Of a stretch of 64,000 nt of DNA, positions 19,515-27,059 are shown one piece after another (the stretch's first letter is position 1; each line of letters begins with the position of its first letter). Below the pieces are notes generated by a model. It had not been told where the DNA came from. It did no database searches and saw only the letters and a program-made list of their open reading frames with translations. This DNA is from Arenicellales bacterium. Its GTDB lineage: Bacteria; Pseudomonadota; Gammaproteobacteria; Arenicellales; JAJDZL01. Made by a program: the position numbers and the translations under genes. The stretch lies in assembly GCA_958295885.1 (NCBI GenBank), contig OY282380.1, positions 1,116,001-1,180,000 on the forward strand. Direction: 5' to 3'.

Positions 19515-20165
19515 GTCGCGGTAGGGAAACGCGTTACCGCCCCCGTACAGATCCGTGCGTGCACGTTAATGCACACGGCTCCTACTTCAGGTGTTTGACG
19601 GTAAAGCGTTGATACAGCCTTCCGTATCCGCTCAGCCGCCTGTGACACGCTTTTCCGTCTCTGTGTACGGCACGTGCTTAGGCTTCGCAGATTCCCTTTG
19701 GCTGCACCCCTTCCCTCGTTCGACTCCGCAACAACCTGCGTCCTTTTGTTCGCCGCATTCAACAGTACTATGGGCGCATCCGACTGCTTTGCCCTACTCA
19801 TCTTCAATTACCGAATACCTCCTTAGTTTCAGCGACCTTGTCAATGACTTGCAAGATTGGGCAAAGCCCTCCCAGATCCCGATACAGGGCGTGCGTACGT
19901 CCCTCAATTCATCCCACACCGCAGAGCTCGTCTGCACCTTACCATATCGGTGCAACCGATGTTGTCTTCGACCGAACGGACAGTCTCGACACTCTGAACG
20001 ACTCGTTTTTCGATGCTCAATCATTGCGGCTGTACGTACCGCTACCGACACTTCACTGATACCCTCACGAATCTCAGCGCACGGCTCGCGGCGATAGCAT
20101 GTGGTTAGCATTTACTATCCATCGGACTTTCACCGACTACCCTAATACCAGTTAGCCTGGCGTAC
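19515..20165 (-). mobile_element. Inner group II intron, copy 2 (maturase-deleted)
   Basis: A 651-base near-copy of the element at 18702-19370, with scattered single-base differences and a 14-base deletion in the maturase remnant (near 19616). Domains V and VI are kept. It inserts into domain I of the outer intron after TCGTTGGAACGG, a site similar to that used by copy 1. The intron-exon joints in both copies are GG|GTACG at the 5' side and GCGAC|C at the 3' side. Confidence 0.78.
19550..19581 (-). other. Domain V of inner intron copy 2
   Basis: The same 32 bases as in copy 1, with the AGC triad and loop unchanged. The following domain VI stem is a little shorter than in copy 1. Confidence 0.8.
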
Positions 20166-20455
20166 CCGTTCCAACGACCCCGCACGACCTCCAAAATCCT
20201 CGCCTATATCGGTGCTCACAGTGCTGCTCCTGCCAAATAGTAAATGAAAGCACCGTCATTGTTCCATCTCGAGGCTCAATAGGACGCTTCATTGCCTGCT
20301 GTGTACGCTTCACGACTAACGTTGCCGTCAGCCATGCAACACTCGCTTCCGGCTGGCTGTGCCTTTGCCGGACGGGAGTTGAACCCGCTGGACTGCTATG
20401 AAAAGTTTCAGTTATTTCATAGCATCCTCCATCCCAAGACTTATCTTGGCGCAAC

Positions 20456-20784
20456 TAATTCGGATTTGGGCTATGCGGCATTAAGCGGACGCAGACAAAA
20501 CGTCCCTGAAGTGTGCGAACAGATCAAAAAACAGCTGGATATGCTCAGTTTCGCCCGCCGCCTGTGAGACTATTTTCGTTCCTTGGTAATGCCGCTCCAT
20601 CCGTACCAGCAAAACCCTAACCCACCGCAGCCTTGACTTGGTTATGCAATCCTTTGACCGGCAAGTCGAACAATTCTTGGAGATCTCACTTCAATTGGAT
20701 GCCCTCAGCCTCAAAATTGATGATGACCCAGCTGTTTTGTCAGGCTGAATTTGATCATTTTGAATCCAGAAACTTGAGGTTAAA
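20456..20784. other. Flank of the intron nest with a possible transposase tail
   Basis: On the plus strand a frame from the intron edge reads NSDLGYAALSGRRQNVPEVC and on to a stop at about 20567, and looks like the end of a coding sequence, possibly a transposase that I cannot place. A second open piece (LDLVMQSFDRQVEQFLEISL...) reaches a stop near 20747. No intact gene is supported. Confidence 0.35.
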
Positions 20785-21111
20785 TTATTTTGAAGGAATC
20801 ATGTCCGTGTAGAGGGTGACAGGCTTTGCGTTTTCTATTCGAATCCTTCGATTTTCTGTGTGCAAAGATTTCCATAGATCGTTGCGTCGCTGCAAGTTCA
20901 GCCAGAATTCGGCTGAATTACCAAATGCCTTCGCCAACATCAACGCGGTATCAACTGTTATGGTTCGTCGATTATTGCACAATTCGTTGACCGTTTTACG
21001 GCTCACTCCTATCGCTTCTGCTAACTGTCCTTGAGTCAGCCCCAGTGGCAAAAGAAACTCTTCGGTCAACATTTCACCGACACTAACCGGCGGTCGTTTA
21101 GTGATATTCAA
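20785..21111 (-). CDS. higA: HigA-family antitoxin (XRE helix-turn-helix)
   Basis: 108 residues with the HigA hallmark VGEMLTEEFLLPLGLTQGQL and AIGVSRKTVNELCNNRRTI as the DNA-recognition helix region. Antitoxins of this type bind and silence HigB and repress the operon. The only start in a sensible place is TTG at 21111. The toxin gene upstream is broken (next entry), so this antitoxin may be an orphan. Confidence 0.85.
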   Translation of the reverse strand: MNITKRPPVSVGEMLTEEFLLPLGLTQGQLAEAIGVSRKTVNELCNNRRTITVDTALMLAKAFGNSAEFWLNLQRRNDLWKSLHTENRRIRIENAKPVTLYTDMIPSK

Positions 21112-21120
21112 AATTCTGTT

Positions 21121-21216
21121 TTACCTATATTTGTGATTGTCCAGATAAATGTTCCTAGCTTCTCCATGTTCGCTTGACCAAGTGAGCACTAGCCGCCATT
21201 GTATGTTTACAGTTAT
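21121..21216 (-). pseudogene. higB: C-terminal fragment of a HigB (RelE/ParE-fold) toxin
   Basis: In one minus-strand frame the bases before higA read NIQWRLVLTWSSEHGEARNI and YLDNHKYR before a stop, matching the C-terminus of HigB toxins (WRL-x-FRW...VYLDNH-x-YR). Further upstream the frame meets a stop, and the intron-like element begins about 180 bases away, so the N-terminal half is gone. Confidence 0.7.
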
Positions 21217-21395
21217 CCGAAACTTTAGCAAAGTATGCTACGAGATGTAAAATAATATCATGATTGATACTTCACGACCTGCATCCTCAACTTGCAGGAA
21301 GTTGGCTTTGACGAACGACAATCCTAGGTTATCGTTGACGTGCTCAAACAAACCAATGCTGATTTGTAGAGTCGAGGACTGGCGCGATGACCTTA

Positions 21396-22246
21396 GGGTT
21401 CGGTGGTAATTCCATCCCTTTCGAGATAGCCCTCGGTCCGACTCCCATAGTTCCGTTTCCAGCCCCCGCTCACCGAACCCAGCGTGCCAATTTCCAGCAC
21501 TGGGCTCTCCAGTGGGATCATGCGCTTCGCACACGGACAACCAAGACGAAGCCACGGCAGAACACACCATCCTTTGATGCTCTTCTGAGAAAATACACGT
21601 CTTCTGTCCACCGTCACCGCTCTTCTCTGTTCCGTAATCAAGCCTGTTTACGCCCCGATAACGCTACGCCATCATCACAACACGCAGCCCTTCACTTATG
21701 CATGTGACGCTTCCGGATTTTCTGAGTTTAATATCGGGGTACTAGGCAGTGCCACTCCCGAAAACCTTGCATCCTTCCATCATCGTTCCTCACCTGAGGC
21801 TCCTTTCCTCGACCGACATTACTCGGTGTCCACAGTCCTACAAACCTCTCCGCCACCCGACTGACCCAGCCTGCTCCTCGCGGAGTTCCAGTTGATGCGT
21901 GTACGCCACCAACCGGGCTTCCCGTGTTGCTACCATCTCCATCTTACATACATGCCTGTACCCCGGCGAAATTCATTGGTGCATCTGTTGTTCGCTTCCC
22001 AATCAATGCCAGTCTTCCCCATATTACCGGTGGATCGACCTTCGCGACTATCTTTTCGGGGCCTGCTCAGCCTTCACTCGCGTTGTGGCCTGCACGTTCG
22101 CTGAATCGCCACATGCGATCCTTCTACCTGTAGTACTTCAATCTATGTCGTTACCTCCATAAACCGCTACAGTCGCTACCGACTGGAACAACAGTTGTCG
22201 GGTGGGTTTCGCACCCACTAGCAAATGGCGCCTTTCCACTGCGCAC
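21396..22246 (-). mobile_element. Fourth group II intron-like element, ORF-less and of a different type
   Basis: On the minus strand the element starts at 22246 with GTGCGCAGTGGAAAGG and CCCACCCGACAACTG, continues through structured GC-rich sequence without a maturase frame, and reaches a clear domain V at 21475-21507. The 3' end is not certain. I place the limit at an inverted repeat in which GGGTTCGGTG at 21396-21405 pairs with CACCGAACCC at 21471-21480. It differs in sequence from the nested introns at 18.4-20.4 kb. About 850 bases long. Confidence 0.6.
21475..21507 (-). other. Domain V of the fourth group II intron
   Basis: The minus strand reads GAGCCCAGTGCTGGAAATTG followed by GCACGCTGGGTTC: a 33-base hairpin with the AGC triad at the base and closing GUUC, the canonical domain V end. 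The triad is intact here, unlike in the outer intron of the nest. Confidence 0.7.
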
Positions 22247-22576
22247 AGTAACCAAGGATTATTTGCGCGCGGAAATGTCGGGACAGTACGTGAAACTTAT
22301 GTTATCGCTAGTCGCGATAGCAGGACTGTTATTCGCAGCACTCAAATTGTTTTGAAGCTGCGTTCCATCATTGATTCGAAGTTCTTATGAGAATTTTGGG
22401 AATTATAGACTTGACTAAACCGCTGAAAAAATATTTCAAGTCAGTTGCGTATTAGAATTTCGCTACTTGATTGTTTTGCTGCGGATAGGTGGGGTAGAGA
22501 GCAATTCTCTCAGCTCTTTCATGCGTTCCAACAGGTATTTTCATTAGGTGCCAATTCATATTTTGGCTGTTCCATT
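22247..22576. other. Gene-free stretch between intron and restriction gene
   Basis: About 330 bases with no coding frame, RNA gene or palindrome that I can support. Confidence 0.4.
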
Positions 22577-24772
22577 TTAAAAATTTCCATCGTTATTTCT
22601 TCTGTAAGAAATATCAATAACAGATAATACCGTCCTCATGGAGTCATTCGAATGCTCTTGTGCGTTTAACGCAGTCAACAAATCTTCATAAGCATCAGCC
22701 ACAAGCTGCTTTTGGTCTTCAAGCGGCAAAATGGGTATCGGAAAATCTTCTACATGTACAGAATATATATGCGGTTGTCCGGTGCCTTGCTGGCGGTCGT
22801 AAATTTCGTACTGTTTGGTCTTCAAGCACAGATACAGATAAAATGATAGATAATTTTCTTCCGACCGACTCCGTACAATCAAGCTGTCGGATGACCAAAT
22901 TGGTTTCTGGTGCCACCAGACATATCCTGCATAAGCACCGGACTTGCTAATCGTAAAGCAGCATCCGTCAGCGTTAGATTTATTATGGGTATATCGGACT
23001 GTCCCTCGTCCCCCTGCTATAACTGGATATTGTCCGGCACACGCCTCTGCTTGTGTAATAGCGGTTCCGTTGCGAATATTAGCGACCTCTCTAAGTGGTA
23101 CGGTAGCAAGGCTTGCATCAATTTTCCAAGGACGATTGAAACTGAAGCTTGCTTTGCTGTTGTCCGTGACAGTTACTACTTCTATTCCAACTGGAATAAT
23201 ATTTGGCGGGGTATCTTGTGCTTGGTAAAAAAATAGAAACTTATCCATGTCCATAGCATGTCCATGGTCATGTATCAAATTCACATCATAGAACCATTTG
23301 GTTCGTTTTACATACTTATCAGTGAGATAAACAATTTTCGTAGCTGCATCGGTATAAGGTGCAAACGTCCCTCGTGGAAGCGAGGCAATCATCCGAATAT
23401 GTGAATTCTGACAGAGATACCGCCAAAAATCTTTGTGTGCTCGATTGACCACGAGGCCGTCGGGAACGATAACCGCCATCGCTCCACCTGTATGAAGACT
23501 GTTAAAGCATTTGAGTAAACAAGCCTCATCCGCATCTTTCGCATTCTGATCTACTGTCTTGATGGTATCCGATTCTAAATCAAGTGAAAATGGAATATTC
23601 GAAAGAACGTAGTCGTACCTTTTTTCCAAATTCTCAGGGTCCAAGCTGTTGCCTTTCACAACGCCGGAATGTCCATCGCCAAACAAAATCATATTCATTT
23701 TTGCTATGCGAGCATTTTTTGTAATCTCCATTCCGTACAGAGATTTATGATGAAGTTGCTCATAAGCATCATAGGTATTCCCAATCTGAGATCCAAGATG
23801 ACGAAAAGCTTCGGTCAAAAAACCACCTGTTCCACAGAATGGATCGAAAATAGTTTTTCCAAATTGCGGATTAAGCAATTTCACCATGAATCGGACAACA
23901 TGCCGCGGGGTGAAATACTCTCCCAAATCATTCTGAACGGATGTAGTACGCCGCAGAAAGTGCTCAAATGACATACCCTTAATATCTTCATCAACTGAAG
24001 ATAAACACAACGGATTTAGCTCTCTAATGATCTCCTTGAGAGTTTTACCGGTAGTTTGCGTCTCAGAAAGTACATCACTACCATACATTCCGCGCAATTT
24101 ATCAAGTACGAATCCGTTCAAAAAATTTGGCAAATCCCTGTCTGGCATATAGATTAGTTTGTTCCACAGGTCGCTATCTTCTTCCTGTTCACTAAGCAGT
24201 TTTAAGAACAGAATATTTGCAAATTCCGTAAATCTGTCTAGTCCGGCACGAATACCACCTGTTCTTAATTTGCTGTTCACCCTCTCAAAAATAGTTAGAA
24301 GTTCGCCTCGGGATTCGATTACATGTTCGGATATCGTGAGAATACGGCTGGTATTATTGACGCTGAATCTATTTAAGACGGATGGCGGAATCGGGTCGAA
24401 TATTTCAACCTGATTAAGATGGAGCGGCTCCCCGCTGGGCGTGTGTAATGTTTTGAATGTCGGACCATTGCAAGCAAACACATAATCAACTCCGATTCGG
24501 TCTGCGTAGTCGCAACCATCTTCAAAAGCATTCTCAATTGTCTTACCCGGCTTTTTCGCTTCTAAAATTGCAGTAGGGGTCCCATTCGTAAACAGTGTGT
24601 AATCGGGACTTTTTCCGCCTAGCCGAGACTGCTGAATTGAAGATAAACGCTCAAGCACTCCGCGTTCCACAAACACGTTTCTTTCGGACGCTTGCGGATC
24701 AAGAACCCACCCTTTTGCTTGGAGACGAGTGTTTATTTGCAATCGTACTTCAGCTTCTACACGTGATGGCAT
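22577..24772 (-). CDS. Single-chain restriction-modification-specificity enzyme (type I-related, type IIG/IIB-like)
   Basis: 731 residues in three parts. Residues 1-130: an HsdR-N-like nuclease with PDYTL (56-60) and ILEAKKPGK (69-77), the PD...ExK motif. Residues about 150-530: an HsdM-like adenine methyltransferase with FDPFCGTGGF (309-318) and NIPF (392-395). Residues about 545-720: one target-recognition half as in HsdS, with GRGTVRYTHNK and QPHIYSVHVEDFPIPILPLEDQK. Such fusions cut and methylate with one polypeptide, sometimes with a second S subunit. No S gene is beside it. The ATG at 24772 has GAGGAG upstream; a TTG lies just before. Confidence 0.85.
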   Translation of the reverse strand: MPSRVEAEVRLQINTRLQAKGWVLDPQASERNVFVERGVLERLSSIQQSRLGGKSPDYTLFTNGTPTAILEAKKPGKTIENAFEDGCDYADRIGVDYVFACNGPTFKTLHTPSGEPLHLNQVEIFDPIPPSVLNRFSVNNTSRILTISEHVIESRGELLTIFERVNSKLRTGGIRAGLDRFTEFANILFLKLLSEQEEDSDLWNKLIYMPDRDLPNFLNGFVLDKLRGMYGSDVLSETQTTGKTLKEIIRELNPLCLSSVDEDIKGMSFEHFLRRTTSVQNDLGEYFTPRHVVRFMVKLLNPQFGKTIFDPFCGTGGFLTEAFRHLGSQIGNTYDAYEQLHHKSLYGMEITKNARIAKMNMILFGDGHSGVVKGNSLDPENLEKRYDYVLSNIPFSLDLESDTIKTVDQNAKDADEACLLKCFNSLHTGGAMAVIVPDGLVVNRAHKDFWRYLCQNSHIRMIASLPRGTFAPYTDAATKIVYLTDKYVKRTKWFYDVNLIHDHGHAMDMDKFLFFYQAQDTPPNIIPVGIEVVTVTDNSKASFSFNRPWKIDASLATVPLREVANIRNGTAITQAEACAGQYPVIAGGRGTVRYTHNKSNADGCCFTISKSGAYAGYVWWHQKPIWSSDSLIVRSRSEENYLSFYLYLCLKTKQYEIYDRQQGTGQPHIYSVHVEDFPIPILPLEDQKQLVADAYEDLLTALNAQEHSNDSMRTVLSVIDISYRRNNDGNF

Positions 24773-24781
24773 CAAGTCTCC

Positions 24782-25675
24782 TCAATACAATCTGCCGTCA
24801 GTACAACCGATTAGCTCTTTGTATTTCAGCCGTTTTCCAACCATGCCAGTAACAACCTTTCGCATTTGATCAATCGTGTCTTTCTCACGAATATTATGCC
24901 TCCCAGCAAATTCATCTACATAACGATTCAAATGTTTCTTGCTCAATTTGTAGTAAGTGCCTTTCTGCGCTCTTTTCAGCATTAACCAGAAGGATTCCGT
25001 GCTATTGATGTGAATTTTACCGTCCACATACTCACCAACGGTGTGCCGAACAGTTTGATGATCATAGCCTTTGAGATTTTCATAACTTTTGAAATCATCC
25101 GTATTAATCGTTGAACCTTCTTTTGCAGTGTCTTCAATAAAGTCATGCAACATTTTTTGTGTTTTAAATCACCTGCGCTTTGACCTGCTTTGATTCTCTT
25201 TCTTTGGCTCCGATGACTGCAGTTTTGCCTACGGCACCTCTGCCAGCATTCAATTTCTTGTCTTCGTGCTTATTCTATTCCAATCCGCCATATACGTTTC
25301 ATCAACTTCGATAATGCCTTTCATCAGGTCATTTCCATTTGGCAGTGCCTTACGGAATCTATGGAGCATGAACCATGCTGTTTTCTGCGTAATGCCTAAA
25401 TCTTGATACAGTTTCATACTGGACATGCCTTTGAGACTTGTTGCGACCAAGTAAATTGCGATTGCCCATTTTCGCAGTGGAATATGGGAATCTTCGAGAA
25501 TCGTTCCATGTCTAATCGAAAAATGCTTGCAGCAGTCTCTGCACCGCTGGAGCAAAGGTTTTAAGTTTTTTAGTTCATATGTGCTCGTGCCAACGCAGCG
25601 ATGACAGACTGCAATGCCGTCTGCCCAAACAATCAACTCAAACAATCTCCTAGCAGAATTTTCATCAGAAAACAT
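24782..25675 (-). pseudogene. IS1595-family transposase remnant, frameshifted
   Basis: Read 25675 to 24782 across frames, the piece covers zinc-ribbon cysteines (CHRCVGTSTYELKNLKPLLQ and CRDCCKHFS), the GIIEVDETYM motif with the first catalytic aspartate, KKLNAGRGAVGKTAVIGAK, INTDDFKSYENLKGYDH and TESFWLMLKRAQKGTYYKLS, then GMVGKRLKYKELIG. These match IS1595 transposases. Breaks occur around 25250 and 25150, with a premature stop before the second part. It ends ten bases before the restriction gene and supplies that gene's GAGGAG. Confidence 0.88.
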
Positions 25676-25749
25676 ATCAAACAGTTCAAGTAAAGTTACT
25701 CCTTCCCTAAATGATTTTCTTGGTGATTTTTTGTTCGCTAAATTCCAAT

Positions 25750-25772
25750 AACAGACATTTGTCTGTTATAAT
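25750..25772 (+). promoter_or_regulatory. LexA operator candidate and -10 box of the lexA-imuA-imuB-dnaE2 operon
   Basis: AACAGACATTTGTCTGTT (25750-25767) is a perfect inverted repeat with 8-base arms and a two-base centre. Its last base begins TATAAT (25767-25772), a perfect -10 hexamer 33 bases before lexA. A repressor bound here would block RNA polymerase. The sequence is not the enterobacterial CTGT-N8-ACAG box, as expected for the divergent LexA that travels with imuA-imuB-dnaE2. Confidence 0.7.
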
Positions 25773-25804
25773 GCTGATTCATTCACCAAACACCATTTCG
25801 AATC

Positions 25805-26440
25805 ATGGCATACACAAAACCTGGAGTTACAAGAAATCGCATCTACCAGTTCATGCGAAAACGCCTGCTGGAAGGCAATCCTCCGACAGTGCGCGAGGTC
25901 CAAAAAGCTTTTCGGATGCGGGCGGTTCAATCTGCAAAAAGCCATTTGGATGCGCTCGTTCAAGAAGGACTGCTGCTCAAACAGCCAGGCAAAGCACGCG
26001 GCTACCAACTTCCCACAAAACACCGAATGGGCGCCCTCGCGCCAGTCGTTGGAAAAGTGCCAGCCGGGCCCTTCAACATTGCCGTCGAAGACATTGAGGG
26101 CTATATCCCGGTCCAGTCTTATTCATCGGAGCAGACGATTTTTGCCTTGCGCGTCTACGGAGACAGCATGATTGACGCCGGAATTTTTGACGGTGACATC
26201 GTGCTCGTTCGTCATCAGTCAGATATTCACCAAGGTGACATCGTAGTCGCCATGATCGATGACGAAACAACTGTAAAAGAATTTCGACGGGCAGATGGCC
26301 GCGTCGAGCTGCATCCACACAACAGCCGTTATGAAGTTCTCATGCCGGACATTGAAAACCTGCAGATTCTTGGAAAAGTCATTGAAGTTCGACGTTATCT
26401 GGAAGACATCGGTTTTATAGAGGCAGACATCAATGGCTAA
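25805..26440 (+). CDS. lexA: LexA repressor of the SOS mutagenesis cassette
   Basis: 211 residues. The N-terminal winged helix (RNRIYQFMRKRLLEGNPPTV...) binds operators. Self-cleavage is expected between A87 and G88 in KVPAGPF, using S121 (YGDSMID) and K158 (TTVKEF). RecA filaments trigger this after DNA damage. The recognition helix differs from E. coli LexA, in line with the unusual palindrome upstream. It overlaps imuA by eight bases, so the cassette is one operon and LexA controls its own synthesis and that of the mutagenic polymerase. Confidence 0.95.
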   Translation: MAYTKPGVTRNRIYQFMRKRLLEGNPPTVREVQKAFRMRAVQSAKSHLDALVQEGLLLKQPGKARGYQLPTKHRMGALAPVVGKVPAGPFNIAVEDIEGYIPVQSYSSEQTIFALRVYGDSMIDAGIFDGDIVLVRHQSDIHQGDIVVAMIDDETTVKEFRRADGRVELHPHNSRYEVLMPDIENLQILGKVIEVRRYLEDIGFIEADING

Positions 26441-27047
26441 GGTTGAACTGCAGCCGCTGTCAAGACTTCCTGAACCATTTCTGACGAAAGAACCGCAATG
26501 GACTCTCGAAGAAATGTCAGGAAGGCTGATCGAGATTTCAGAACCTCATCCGACTGCTTCACTGAGTTTCGCATTTCTGCTCGTCCAAGAAGTGCAGACA
26601 GCTGGGTTCAACGCTGCCTGGGTCGGCGCCTTGAACAGCTGCTTTTATCCGCCTGATGTTGAAAAAAATGGCATCGACCTGCGTAATTTTCCAGTATTGC
26701 GCCTGATGAACGCGCAAGACATGGCAAGAGCTGCCGAGACACTGCTGCGCTCCAGCGCGTTTCGATTGATACTGCTTGACCTTGGCCGAAATCATTTGCT
26801 GCCGGCCGGACGTCTGACTCAACTCAACGGTTTGACTCGAAAACACAATGCCTGTGTTCTTTTTCTCACCGAAAAGCAATCCTTCAGCCAATCAGTCAGT
26901 CCCCTCGTATCTTTGCATGCCCAAGTCTCCCGCAAACGGATTGAAGACGGGCAATTCCTATGCCAGATTCATGTTCACCGCGATAAGCGACGCGGCAGGA
27001 AATGGATTCGGCAAAAACTCTTTTCCGGCGTAGATGGATATTATTGA
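26433..27047 (+). CDS. imuA: ImuA, RecA-like accessory factor of the translesion mutasome
   Basis: 204 residues of a RecA/SulA-related fold (SLSFAFLLVQEVQTAGFNAA, then LIL-LDLGRN segment). The Walker A loop of RecA is not conserved. ImuA is needed with ImuB and DnaE2 for damage-induced mutagenesis. Its ATG lies inside the lexA stop region, and imuB starts 12 bases after its stop. Confidence 0.88.
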   Translation: MAKVELQPLSRLPEPFLTKEPQWTLEEMSGRLIEISEPHPTASLSFAFLLVQEVQTAGFNAAWVGALNSCFYPPDVEKNGIDLRNFPVLRLMNAQDMARAAETLLRSSAFRLILLDLGRNHLLPAGRLTQLNGLTRKHNACVLFLTEKQSFSQSVSPLVSLHAQVSRKRIEDGQFLCQIHVHRDKRRGRKWIRQKLFSGVDGYY

Positions 27048-27059
27048 CCGCCAGCTTCA

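Larger units (their letters stand above)
18357..20455 (-). mobile_element. Outer ORF-less group II intron, interrupted by two smaller introns
   Basis: On the minus strand the element opens near 20455 with GTTGCGCCAAGATAAG, resembling the GUGCGCC start of group II introns. Domain I follows (20.17-20.40 kb), with typical features such as GCCGGAAGCGAGTGTTGCAT. The rest is split by two inserted introns into pieces 19371-19514 and 18357-18701. The last piece carries features near GCGCCCTGATAGTACTGATG, a domain V-like hairpin (18397-18429) and a domain VI-like hairpin ending CCTACTCGGC. No maturase gene remains. The first purine of the domain V triad is preceded by GGAAC rather than GAGC, so catalysis is doubtful. 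Boundaries are estimated by eye. Confidence 0.7.

Noticed and set aside
19591..20097. Long plus-strand frames over the inner introns (also 18811-19302)
   Set aside because: They are antisense to the intron RNA and conserved only because the two copies are nearly identical.
20371..20400. tRNA-like T-arm on the minus strand (GCGGGTTCAACTCCCGT)
   Set aside because: No matching acceptor, D or anticodon stems in the right places. The stretch fits group II intron domain I and lies inside the outer intron.
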